A DNA stretch of 64,000 nucleotides from Luteimicrobium sp049844995. Lineage in GTDB: Bacteria > Actinomycetota > Actinomycetes > Actinomycetales > Cellulomonadaceae. How positions within the stretch are numbered: the stretch's first letter is position 1; each line of letters begins with the position of its first letter. The translations under genes were made by a program, and so were the position numbers. Positions 50,277 to 58,169 of this stretch are shown here, piece after piece. A model generated the notes under the pieces. The model saw only the letters and a program-made list of their open reading frames with translations, did no database searches and was not told the origin of the DNA. The DNA lies in contig NZ_JBNCMC010000004.1 in the NCBI RefSeq assembly GCF_049844995.1, positions 62,001 to 126,000 on the forward strand, read 5' to 3'.

Positions 50277-50313
50277 GGCAGGGGCGCCCCGACGATCTCG
50301 GGGCGCCCCTGCC
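50277..50313 (+). terminator. Intercistronic stem-loop between phnD and phnC
   Basis: A perfect 16-bp stem GGCAGGGGCGCCCCGA with a 5-base loop begins 7 bases after the phnD stop, inside the operon. It probably acts as a partial terminator or 3'-end stabiliser. Confidence 0.7.
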
Positions 50314-50364
50314 GGACGGTCCCGGGCCGAGCGGCCCGGAGCACGCTTCAGGAAGGAAGACCCC

Positions 50365-51243
50365 ATGAGCGGGGAGCAGTTCGAGGGCTCGGCCGGCGCG
50401 GCCGCCCGGACCGGCGCGGGCATCCGCTTCGAGCACGTGAACGTCACGTACCCGAACGGCTACCAGGGCCTGCGCGACGTGTCGCTGACCATCGAGCCGG
50501 GGGAGATGGTCGCGGTCGTCGGGCTCTCGGGCGCGGGCAAGTCCACGCTCGTGCGGACGATCAACGGCCTGGTCCCCATCACGTCGGGCGAGATCACCGT
50601 CGGTGACGTGAGCGCTCCCGGCGACGACGACGCAGCGGCGCCCGGGGCGACCTACCGCCTGTCCGGCCTGCGGGGCGCGGCCCAGCGCCGGCTGCGCTCG
50701 GAGGTCGGGATGGTCTTCCAGAGCTTCAACCTCGCGCGCCGTACGACGGTCCTCAACAACGTGCTCGTCGGGCGCCTGCACCACACGCCGACGTGGCGCA
50801 GCCTGCTCGGAGCGTGGCGCGCCGACGACGTCGAGCTCGCGATGCAGGCGCTCGAGCGGGTCGAGATCGTCCAGAAGGCGTACTCGAACGCGTCCGAGCT
50901 CTCGGGCGGACAGCAGCAGCGCGTCGCGATCGCGCGCACGCTCGCGCAGCAGGCGCGCGTCATCCTCGCCGACGAGCCCGTCGCCTCGCTCGACCCGCCG
51001 ACCTCGCACGTGGTGATGCGCGACCTGCAGCGCATCAACGCCGAGCTGGGGATCACCGTCGTCGTGAACCTCCACTTCCTCGACCTGGCCCGCCGCTACG
51101 GCCAGCGCATGATCGGCCTGCGCGCGGGCGAGGTCGTCTACGACGGCCCGGCCGCCGACGCCGACGAGCGGGTCCTCGAGGAGATCTACGGCCGCTCGCT
51201 CACCGCGGAGGACGTCCTGGACGCGCCGGCGGTGCTGGAGTGA
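50365..51243 (+). CDS. phnC: Phosphonate-type ABC transporter ATPase
   Basis: The protein has 292 residues. It has Walker A VVGLSGAGKSTLVRTING, Q-loop VFQSFNLARRTTVLNNVL, signature LSGGQQQRVAIARTLAQQA, Walker B VILADEPVASLDPP and the H-loop HFLDLARRYG, matching PhnC. The motif GRLHHTPTWRSLLG is shared with PhnC proteins. The ATG follows AGGAAG. It overlaps the first phnE by 4 bases. Confidence 0.95.
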   Translation: MSGEQFEGSAGAAARTGAGIRFEHVNVTYPNGYQGLRDVSLTIEPGEMVAVVGLSGAGKSTLVRTINGLVPITSGEITVGDVSAPGDDDAAAPGATYRLSGLRGAAQRRLRSEVGMVFQSFNLARRTTVLNNVLVGRLHHTPTWRSLLGAWRADDVELAMQALERVEIVQKAYSNASELSGGQQQRVAIARTLAQQARVILADEPVASLDPPTSHVVMRDLQRINAELGITVVVNLHFLDLARRYGQRMIGLRAGEVVYDGPAADADERVLEEIYGRSLTAEDVLDAPAVLE

Positions 51244-52031
51244 GCGCCGTCGTCGTGCGCCCGGCCAGGCCCCGCCGCTGGCCGGCGCGCGTCGTCGTGC
51301 TCGCGGTGCTCGTCGTGATCACGGCGTGGTCATGGGTCGCGGTCGACGTCGACCTCGGTGCCCTCGCGACGAACTTCAGCAACGCGCAGAACACCCTCGT
51401 CCAGCTCTTCCAGCCGGACTACTCGTTCTTCGGGGAGACGCTCCAGCCCCTGCTCGAGACGGTGCAGATGGCCGTGATCGGGACAGCCGTGGGCTGCGCC
51501 GTCTCGCTGCCGCTGTCGTTCCTCGCCTCGCGCGCGACCAACCCGAACGGCCCGCTGCTCGGGTTCGTGCGGACCGTGATGAACGTCGTCCGGTCCGTCC
51601 CCGACCTGCTGTACGCGTCGATCTTCGTGACCGTCGTCGGGACGGGGGCCCTGTCGGGCGTGCTGTCCCTCGTGCTGTTCAACCTCGGCATCCTGGTCAA
51701 GCTCGTCTCCGAGGCGCTCGACGGCGTCGACCGCGGAGGACAGGAGGCGGCGCTCGCGTCGGGCGCGACGTGGGTCCAGGCGGACCGGGTGGCGATGCTC
51801 CCCGAGGTCGCGCCGCAGTACGTCTCGCAGTCGATCTACGTGCTCGAGCTCAACATCCGCGCGTCGACGGTCATCGGCCTCGTCGGCGCGGGCGGCCTCG
51901 GCATGCTCATCGACCGGGTGCGCACGTTCTACCAGTACCACTACCTGTCGCTCGTGATCCTCGAGATCCTCGTCCTGGTCCTCCTGCTCGAGCTCCTCAG
52001 CTCGGCCGCGCGCAAGAGGCTCGTCCGATGA
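51240..52031 (+). CDS. phnE: Phosphonate-type ABC permease, first copy
   Basis: The protein has 263 residues, starting at a GTG overlapping the phnC stop by 4 bases. It has about six transmembrane segments, PhnE features LQPLLETVQMAVIGTAVGCAVSLPLSFLASR and VPDLLYASIFVTVVGTGALSG, and the EAA-like loop GGQEAALASGATWVQADRVAMLPEVAPQY. It overlaps the second permease gene by 4 bases. Two different PhnE proteins in one operon imply a heterodimeric channel. Confidence 0.93.
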   Translation: MSAVVVRPARPRRWPARVVVLAVLVVITAWSWVAVDVDLGALATNFSNAQNTLVQLFQPDYSFFGETLQPLLETVQMAVIGTAVGCAVSLPLSFLASRATNPNGPLLGFVRTVMNVVRSVPDLLYASIFVTVVGTGALSGVLSLVLFNLGILVKLVSEALDGVDRGGQEAALASGATWVQADRVAMLPEVAPQYVSQSIYVLELNIRASTVIGLVGAGGLGMLIDRVRTFYQYHYLSLVILEILVLVLLLELLSSAARKRLVR

Positions 52032-52972
52032 GCGCCGTCGACACCCGGGTCGCGCCCGGCCGCACGGCGACGCAGGAACGGCCGCGCAAGCCCGCGCACG
52101 CCGCGCGCACGGTGCTCTGGGTCGTGGTGGTGGCCGTCGTCGTCGCCGCGTTCTGGTCCGTCGACATCTCCTGGGACGCCCTGTGGGGCATGCCCGGCAA
52201 GCTCTGGCACTACCTCGGCCTGATGTTCCTGCCGCCGGCGTGGTCCCAGCTTCCCGAGGCGCTGTCCGCGACCATGCTGTCGGTCGCGATGGCGTGGTTC
52301 GGGACCGCGCTCGGGATCGTGATCTCGTTCCCGCTCAGCCTCCTCGCGACGCGCGGGCTCGCGCCCGTCGGCGTGCGCTGGCCGCTGCGGGCCGTGTTCG
52401 CGCTGCTCCGCGCCGTCCCCGAGGTCGTGATCGCGGTGCTCATGCTGTCGGTGACCGGCCTGACCGCGTTCACCGGCGCGCTCGCCATCGCGATCGGCTC
52501 GATCGGGACGCTCGGCAAGTGGGGCTACGAGGCGTTCGAGGCCGTCGACGGCGGCGCGACCGAGGCCGCGACCGCCGCCGGGGCGTCGCGCGCCCAGGTG
52601 ATGCGGTGGGGCGTCTGGCCCAACGCGCAGCCCGAGGTCCTCGCGTTCTGGCTCTACCGGTTCGAGATCTCCGTGCGCGCCTCGGCGATCCTCGGCCTCA
52701 TCGGCGCCGGCGGCATCGGCAAGATGCTCGTCGACAACATCCAGTTCCGCGTGTGGGACGTCGTCGGGGTGCTGATGCTCGTCGTTGTGGTCGTGACGAT
52801 GCTCATCGACCAGGTCTCGGGGACCGTGCGGCACCGCATCATCACCGGCCGCTGGGAGCTGCCCGTCGTCACCGCGCTGCGGCGCCGGTCCGCGCGCGCC
52901 GCGCGCCGCGAGGCGTCTCCCAGCGTGCTCGAGGACGACGTGCGCTCGGGCGGCCCCGGGGCCGTAGGGTGA
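52028..52972 (+). CDS. phnE: Phosphonate-type ABC permease, second copy
   Basis: The protein has 314 residues. It is similar in fold to the first PhnE but longer at the N-terminus (about 25 soluble residues) and C-terminus (about 40). It has LPEALSATMLSVAMAWFGTALGIVISFPLSLLATR and the coupling loop GGATEAATAAGASRAQVMRWGVWPNAQPEV. The ATG overlaps the preceding gene and its stop overlaps the phosphoesterase start, continuing the tight operon. Confidence 0.93.
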   Translation: MSAVDTRVAPGRTATQERPRKPAHAARTVLWVVVVAVVVAAFWSVDISWDALWGMPGKLWHYLGLMFLPPAWSQLPEALSATMLSVAMAWFGTALGIVISFPLSLLATRGLAPVGVRWPLRAVFALLRAVPEVVIAVLMLSVTGLTAFTGALAIAIGSIGTLGKWGYEAFEAVDGGATEAATAAGASRAQVMRWGVWPNAQPEVLAFWLYRFEISVRASAILGLIGAGGIGKMLVDNIQFRVWDVVGVLMLVVVVVTMLIDQVSGTVRHRIITGRWELPVVTALRRRSARAARREASPSVLEDDVRSGGPGAVG

Positions 52973-53871
52973 CCGACGTGCGCCCGCTGCGGATCCTCCA
53001 CCTGTCCGACACGCACCTGTTCGGCGACGGGACCCGGCACTACGGCGTCGTCGACACCACCGCCGCGCTGCGGTCCGTCCTCGCCCGGGCGTCCACGGTG
53101 GCGGACGTGGACGTCGTCGTGCTGTCGGGAGACCTGTCCGACGACGGCACGCCCGCGTCCTACCGGGCCCTCCTCGGCCTGGTCGAGCCCTGGGCCGCCG
53201 AGCGCGGTGCCGTCGTCGTGCCCGCCATGGGCAACCACGACCTCGCCGCCGGGTTCGAGGAGGTGCTGGGCGAGCGCGAGCGGACGGTGCTGGTGCGCGG
53301 CTTCCGGATCGTCACCGTCGACACGTCCGTGCCCGGCGCCGGGTACGGGCGGCTCGACCCCGCCCAGCTCGACCGGCTGCGCGGCGCGCTCGCAGGGATG
53401 GAGGATCCCGACCGCCGCACCTGGCCCGCGGAGACGACCTACGTGCCGCTCCGGCGGACCGTCGTCGTCATGCACCACCCGCCCGTCCCCGCGCGGTCCG
53501 CGCTGCTCGCGGCGCTCGAGCTGCAGGACCCGGGCGCGTTCCTCGAGGCGTGCGAGGCTTCCGGCGCGGTCGGCGCGGTGCTCGCCGGGCACTACCACCA
53601 CGCGCTCACGACGACGGCCGGCGGGGTGCCCGTCGTCGTCGCGCCCGGCGTCGCCAACACCTCCGACCCGCTCGCGCCCTGCGGGCACGAGCGCGCCGAG
53701 GTCGGCGCGGGCTTCGTCGTCGTCGACGTGGCGAGCGAAGGCCAGGTGAGCGTCGTCGTCGTGCCCGTGCCGCACGCGTCCGACGCCGCCGACGGGACCG
53801 AGCTCTTCGACCTCGCCCCCGACGAGGTCGCGCGGATCGCGGCGGCCGCCGGCCCGGGGGCGTCGTCGTGA
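52969..53871 (+). CDS. Calcineurin-like metallophosphoesterase
   Basis: The protein has 300 residues. All metal-binding blocks are present: HLSDTHLFG (D-x-H), LSGDLSDDGT (GD-x-x-D), PAMGNHDLAAGF (GNHD), VVMHHPPVPA and LAGHYHHALT (GH-x-H). This is the class III phosphodiesterase pattern of CpdA/PhnP-neighbour enzymes, with Fe/Mn dinuclear chemistry. There is no signal peptide. Its place between the permeases and the RpiR regulator suggests it splits an imported phosphodiester, with the HAD enzyme removing the remaining phosphate (inference). Confidence 0.9.
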   Translation: MTDVRPLRILHLSDTHLFGDGTRHYGVVDTTAALRSVLARASTVADVDVVVLSGDLSDDGTPASYRALLGLVEPWAAERGAVVVPAMGNHDLAAGFEEVLGERERTVLVRGFRIVTVDTSVPGAGYGRLDPAQLDRLRGALAGMEDPDRRTWPAETTYVPLRRTVVVMHHPPVPARSALLAALELQDPGAFLEACEASGAVGAVLAGHYHHALTTTAGGVPVVVAPGVANTSDPLAPCGHERAEVGAGFVVVDVASEGQVSVVVVPVPHASDAADGTELFDLAPDEVARIAAAAGPGASS

Positions 53872-54788
53872 CGCCGTCGCGGCCGGGCGAGGTCATCGCG
53901 ACCATCCGCTCGCTGCTGCCGTCGCTGCTGCCCACCGAGCAGGCGGTCGCGCAGGTGCTGCTCGCGCGGTCCGCGGAGATCGTCGAGCTCAGCTCGCAGC
54001 AGGTGGCCGAGCTCGCGGGCGCTTCGCGGGCGACCGTCGTCCGCACCTGCCAGAGCCTCGGGTTCTCCGGCTACCAGCAGCTCCGCGTCCTGCTCGCCCG
54101 CGACGCCGCGTTCGCCGCGACCGCGCAGGACGGCGCGGGGCGGGGCTCGCCGTCCGGCGTCGACGGCGCGTCCCGCGAGGGTGGACCGAACGGCACGCCG
54201 GCGACGCGCACCGCGTCCGGCATCGTCGAGGACACATTCCGACAGGTCGCGGCTGGTGTCGCGGGCATGATGGCCCTCCTCGACGGCGACGAGGTGGCGG
54301 CCGCGGTGGAGGCGCTCGCGACCGCGCGGCGCGTCGTCGTCGTCGGGAACGGGCTGTCCGGGCCGCTCGCGCTCGACGCCGCCGCCCGGCTGACCGGGGC
54401 GGGGCGGGCCGCCGAGGCGCCGTTCGACGTCATCAACCAGCAGATCACCGCGCGCCTGCTCGAGCCCGGGGACGTGCTGCTCGTGGTCTCGGGGTCGGGG
54501 TCGAACGCGGCGAGCCTGCGCGCCGCCGACGCGGCCGTCGCCGCCGGGGCGACCGTGATCGCCGTGACGGCGTTCGCCCGCAGCCCCCTGAGCCAGCTCG
54601 CGGGCACGAACCTCGTCGTCACCATGCCCGACCTGACGTTCCGCGACGAGATCACGCTCGCGACCCGGCTGCCGCAGGCCATCCTCGTCGAGGGGCTCGT
54701 CGCCGCCGTGACCGCGCGCCTGGGCGAGGCCGCGGTCCGCGCGAAGGCGCTCGCGCTCGACGCGATCAGCGACAACCTCGCCGAGTAG
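53868..54788 (+). CDS. RpiR-family regulator of the phosphonate-type operon
   Basis: The protein has 306 residues. The helix-turn-helix (about 35-75: SSQQVAELAGASRATVVRTCQSLGFSGYQQLR) is followed by a variable linker rich in Gly/Ser and a SIS domain (about 150-295: VVVVGNGLSGPLALDAAARLTGA, LLVVSGSGSNAASLRAADAA). SIS domains bind sugar phosphates, which points to a phosphosugar-like ligand for the operon. The GTG start overlaps the phosphoesterase by 4 bases. It ends the operon, facing a convergent minus-strand gene. Confidence 0.9.
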   Translation: MTPSRPGEVIATIRSLLPSLLPTEQAVAQVLLARSAEIVELSSQQVAELAGASRATVVRTCQSLGFSGYQQLRVLLARDAAFAATAQDGAGRGSPSGVDGASREGGPNGTPATRTASGIVEDTFRQVAAGVAGMMALLDGDEVAAAVEALATARRVVVVGNGLSGPLALDAAARLTGAGRAAEAPFDVINQQITARLLEPGDVLLVVSGSGSNAASLRAADAAVAAGATVIAVTAFARSPLSQLAGTNLVVTMPDLTFRDEITLATRLPQAILVEGLVAAVTARLGEAAVRAKALALDAISDNLAE

Positions 54789-54830
54789 CCCCCCTCCGCG
54801 AAGTAGACGGGCGGCCGGTATACCGCGCGG

Positions 54831-55031
54831 TCAGAGGGGGACGCCGACGTCCTTCGCGAGGTCGGCGTAGGTCTGCTCGCCGTCGTTCGCCTCGTCGAAC
54901 CGGTAGGCGCCGCTCACCTCGTCGACGCGCAGGCTCCCGGCCTTGACGCGGTCCGGCGTCCAGCCCACCTCGCGCAGCGCGGCGAGCTCGTTCTCGAGCT
55001 GCTCGCGGCTCATGCGGATGCCATCGCTCAT
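54831..55031 (-). CDS. Small hypothetical protein
   Basis: The protein has 66 residues, with the ATG at 55031 overlapping the oxidoreductase stop by 4 bases, which fixes the start. It has two helices (REQLENELAALREVGWTPDRV) then a short strand region (GSLRVDEVSGAYRFDEANDGEQTYADLAKD). It is the last gene of a three-gene unit on the minus strand. I do not recognise the family. Confidence 0.6.
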   Translation of the reverse strand: MSDGIRMSREQLENELAALREVGWTPDRVKAGSLRVDEVSGAYRFDEANDGEQTYADLAKDVGVPL

Positions 55032-56200
55032 GGAGCGACCGTAGCGCCGCGGCGTCCGACGTGCCCCTCGACCCGCGGTGCGGCCCACGGCGCCCCGAGC
55101 TCGGCGAACGTCCGCTGCTCGCGCGCGACCCGTTCGCACCACCCGGCGACGTCGCGCACGACGGGGTGCCTGCCGTCGCCCTCACCCTCCCAGGTCACGT
55201 GCTCCCCGCCGACGACGCGCGGCCCGGGCGCGGTGCGGACGGCCTCGAGCACGCGCATGAACGCGCCCGTGTCGGCGACGTCGCAGCGGAGGCCGCGGCC
55301 GTCCCTCCGCGCCTCGAGCAGATCGGTGAGCAGGTCCGCGCGCTCCCCGCGGACCGTCCGCTCGCCGCGCCTCCCCGACACGACGGCCTCGTCACGCTCG
55401 TACCGGAGCGTGATCTCGCCGTCGGTGCCCCGCAGCAGGACGCGCGCGGGCGTCTGCCCGGGGGCACAGAGCGTGAACCCGAAGCCGACGGGCAGCCCGC
55501 TCGCGGTCGTGACCCGGACCGCGGACGTGTCGTCCGCCTCGATCGGGTTGGCGCGGTACAGATCGGTGACGACCTCCGCGACGTGGTCGGTGCGGGTCGC
55601 GCCGACCACGTGCAGGGTGGTCGCGACCGCGTGCGCGAGCGGGTTCGTCACCACGCCGTCGACGACGTCGTGACCGTCGAGCGTGCGGCGGCCGGCCCAG
55701 GCGGACCGGGCCCAGTAGCCGGCGGTGCGCGTCCAGGCGCCGACCGCGCCCGCCCCCGTGAGCTCGCCGATCTCGCCGTCGGCGACGGCGGCCCGGACGG
55801 CGTCGAGAGCGCTCGACCCGAAGGTCTGGAACCCGACCTGGCACAGCCGCCCCGTCTCACGAGCGGTCGCGACGAGCTCGGCGTGTCCGGCGAGCGACGC
55901 GGCCGTCGGCTTCTCGACCAGGACGTCCGCGCCAGCGCGGAGCGCCTCGAGCGCCAGCGGGAGGTGCGTCGGGATGGGCGTGCAGACCACGACGATGTCC
56001 GGCACCTCGCGCTCCAGCAGGTCGGCGAGCGACGCGAACCACGGGACCGTGCGGGCGGCGTCGGGGTCCGAGTCGCGCGGCGGCGTCGGGCCGACGACGG
56101 CGCCCAGCCGCGCGGCGCCCGCCGCCTCGAGCGCCGCCAGCCGCGGGAGGTAGGACGCGCCGTACCCGCGGAAGCCGACGAGCGCGACCGACGCGGTCAT
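55028..56200 (-). CDS. Gfo/Idh/MocA-family oxidoreductase
   Basis: The protein has 390 residues. The Rossmann N-domain (VALVGFRGYGASYLPRLAAL) and the motif DVLVEKPTAASLAGHAELV place it in the family that oxidises or reduces sugars and inositols with NAD(P). The conserved EKP lysine is present. The C-domain has VDGVVTNPLAHAVATTLHVVGA, where the Asp and His are the usual metal-free active site region. The sugar is unknown. It is flanked by overlapping small genes. Confidence 0.88.
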   Translation of the reverse strand: MTASVALVGFRGYGASYLPRLAALEAAGAARLGAVVGPTPPRDSDPDAARTVPWFASLADLLEREVPDIVVVCTPIPTHLPLALEALRAGADVLVEKPTAASLAGHAELVATARETGRLCQVGFQTFGSSALDAVRAAVADGEIGELTGAGAVGAWTRTAGYWARSAWAGRRTLDGHDVVDGVVTNPLAHAVATTLHVVGATRTDHVAEVVTDLYRANPIEADDTSAVRVTTASGLPVGFGFTLCAPGQTPARVLLRGTDGEITLRYERDEAVVSGRRGERTVRGERADLLTDLLEARRDGRGLRCDVADTGAFMRVLEAVRTAPGPRVVGGEHVTWEGEGDGRHPVVRDVAGWCERVAREQRTFAELGAPWAAPRVEGHVGRRGATVAP

Positions 56201-56538
56201 CGGGCCGACTTCCACGACCGGCGCTCCACCAGCCACGGCGTCGCGCGCCGCACGATCGGCGGCCACGCGACGAGCTGGAGCGTGAAGGTCACCGCAATTC
56301 CGACGGCCAGGCCAAACACCCACCCCGCCAAGCCGGGGAGCACGCCGAGGGACACGAAGAGGATCACGGCACCGACCGCCGTCGTCGACCAGGACAGCAC
56401 GGTGCGGACACTCGCCTCTGCCCGCGCACGTGCCTCGCCCTCCGGGTCCGCGCCGTCGTGCACGGGGCGCATGCTCCCCGGCGCGGGCGCGGGCGCGTGC
56501 CCGCCGACCGGCCCGCGGGTGGTGTCGTCCTCGGCCAC
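56197..56538 (-). CDS. Small two-span membrane protein
   Basis: The protein has 113 residues. GTG 56538 has GGAGG at a good distance. The N-terminal half is polar and Pro/Ala-rich; two transmembrane segments (TTAVGAVILFVSLGVL and LAGWVFGLAVGIAVTFTLQLV) follow, then a Trp- and Arg-rich tail (WPPIVRRATPWLVERRSW). It overlaps the oxidoreductase by 4 bases. No family is recognised. Confidence 0.6.
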   Translation of the reverse strand: MAEDDTTRGPVGGHAPAPAPGSMRPVHDGADPEGEARARAEASVRTVLSWSTTAVGAVILFVSLGVLPGLAGWVFGLAVGIAVTFTLQLVAWPPIVRRATPWLVERRSWKSAR

Positions 56539-56652
56539 GGTGCCTCCATGCGAGCTGCGGGCTGGTCGGCGCGAGCCTACTGCGTTCGCCGAGGGTGACG
56601 CCGCCTCGCCTCGGCAGCCCGGGCGCGCGGCGTCGTCGTCGGCCGTGAGACA

Positions 56653-56715
56653 CCGAGATGCGCTCGAGTCACCGATGCAGACTCGGTATCTCGGCCCGGA
56701 CTCGGTATCTCGGCC
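56653..56715. repeat. Direct and inverted repeat cluster
   Basis: The 17-mer GACTCGGTATCTCGGCC occurs twice in direct order, at 56680-56696 and 56699-56715. An inverted relative (CCGAGAT, five bases, CGAGTC) precedes them at 56653-56670. The first and second units can pair to form a stem-loop. It lies in the 261-base gap after the lacI gene. Confidence 0.7.
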
Positions 56716-56799
56716 GGCACGGGCCGGGGTCACACGGTCCGCCGCCACACCCCCGAACCTCCTGCAGCAGCCACGGCACCCAGCCCGGCCGGCACGTCC

Positions 56800-57852
56800 T
56801 CAGCGCGGCGGCGACGTGCTCTCGCGCACGACGAGCTCGGTCGCAAGGTCGATCTGCGGCGTCGAGGGCTGCTCGCCTCGCGCCAGGCCGAGCAGCATGC
56901 GCGTCGCGGTCCCGGCCATGTCGGCGAGCGGCTGCCGCACGGTCGTGAGGGACGGCCCGATCCACTCGGCGAGCGGCAGGTCGTCGTACCCGACGACGCT
57001 CACGTCCTCGGGCACGCGGAGCCGGAGCTCGCGGGCGGCGCGGAGCACCCCGAGCGCCTGCATGTCGGAGCCGGCGAACACCGCGGTGGGCCGGTCCTCA
57101 CGGGAGAGCAGCTCGATGCCGTGCCGGAAGCCGCCGTCGACGTAGAAGTTCCCGTGCCGCACGAGGGCGGGGTCGACGGTCAGGCCCGCCTCCTCGTGGG
57201 CGGTGCGGAAGCCGTCGATGCGGGCCTTGGAGCACAACACGTCCGCGGGTCCGGAGATCATGGCGATCCTCCGGTGGCCGAGGCGGAGGAGGTGGCGCGT
57301 CGCGGCGAGGCCGCCCGCCCAGTTGTTGGACCCGACGGTCGGCACGCCCGGCAGGGGCTCGCCCGCGGTGTCGACGACGACGTACGGGATGGACCGCGCG
57401 TCGAGCTGCTGGCGCTGGCCCGGGTCGACGCCGGAGAGCACGAAGATCACGCCGAGGGGACGTCGGGCGACGACGTTGTCGAGCCAGTGCTGCGGCGGGC
57501 GGTGCTCGCCGCCGAGCTCGGAGAGCACGACCTCGACGTTCTCGGCGGCCGCGGCGGCCTCGACGCCCTGGATGATCTGGATGGACCAGGCGGAGTCGAG
57601 CTGGTGGAAGACGAGCTCGACGAGCGACGACTCGGTGGCAGCGCGGGGCGTGCGACGGCGGTACTGGTGCCGCTCGAGCGCCGCCTCGACCCGGGCCCGG
57701 GTGTCGGGGGCGACGTCGGGGCGGCCGTTCAGCACCTTGGAGACGGTGGGCACGGAGACGCCCGTCTCCTCGGCGATCGAGGCGATCGTCGACCCGCGTC
57801 GCTGGCGCGGCGCGGCGGAGGTCTCGCTCGACGGCGTGGCCGAGGTCGTCAT
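56800..57852 (-). CDS. LacI-family transcriptional repressor
   Basis: The protein has 350 residues. The N-terminal helix-turn-helix (about 20-65: TIASIAEETGVSVPTVSKVLNGRPDVAPDTRARVEAAL) is followed by a periplasmic-binding-protein-like core (VGSNNWAGGLAATRHLLRLGHRRIAMISGP, AVFAGSDMQALGVLRAARELRLRVPEDVSVVGYDDLPLAEWIGPSLTTVRQP). It likely represses the divergent GH3/ABC operon until an oligosaccharide binds. A 19-residue polar N-terminal extension is present before the DNA-binding part. Confidence 0.93.
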   Translation of the reverse strand: MTTSATPSSETSAAPRQRRGSTIASIAEETGVSVPTVSKVLNGRPDVAPDTRARVEAALERHQYRRRTPRAATESSLVELVFHQLDSAWSIQIIQGVEAAAAAENVEVVLSELGGEHRPPQHWLDNVVARRPLGVIFVLSGVDPGQRQQLDARSIPYVVVDTAGEPLPGVPTVGSNNWAGGLAATRHLLRLGHRRIAMISGPADVLCSKARIDGFRTAHEEAGLTVDPALVRHGNFYVDGGFRHGIELLSREDRPTAVFAGSDMQALGVLRAARELRLRVPEDVSVVGYDDLPLAEWIGPSLTTVRQPLADMAGTATRMLLGLARGEQPSTPQIDLATELVVRESTSPPR

Positions 57853-58033
57853 GATGGCTCGCAATTCTGGTCGCAACTTTCGCGGGGTGATCCCGGAGAA
57901 CCTAGCATCGCACGGCCGCTGCCCCGGGCGTGGCCCGGAGCGACGTCGACGGTGCCGCGGCACGGCGCGTCCGCTCAGAATCCACCCGCCGCGCCGGGAT
58001 TTGTTCCGTGATCGAACCGAGACCTGGGTCGTC

Positions 58034-58062
58034 TTGACGCCTCGAGAACCCCGCCCTAGGGT
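58034..58062 (+). promoter_or_regulatory. Promoter of the GH3/ABC operon
   Basis: TTGACG (58034-58039), a 17-base spacer and TAGGGT (58057-58062) form a close sigma-A promoter. It sits in the 317-base divergent gap 57853-58169; the rest of that gap holds the operator noted next, the leader, and a TCGCAA direct repeat near the lacI start. I see no small gene in it. Confidence 0.65.
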
Positions 58063-58074
58063 CATCGCAGCCGA

Positions 58075-58092
58075 TATCTTTCGGTCGAGATA
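58075..58092. promoter_or_regulatory. Candidate LacI-type operator
   Basis: TATCT-TTCGGTCG-AGATA is an 18-base imperfect palindrome located just after the expected transcription start, where a LacI repressor would block elongation. Confidence 0.45.
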
Positions 58093-58169
58093 CGAGAGTT
58101 TCGACGCCACACGGTCGTGGCGCGCGGCGCAGGCCGCGGTCCACGACGACGTGGCCCGAGAGGGATGGC

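Noticed and set aside
54789..54839. CCCCCTC/GAGGGGG pair between two convergent genes as a terminator
   Set aside because: The arms are short and separated by 36 bases with a competing inner palindrome, so the structure is too weak to call.
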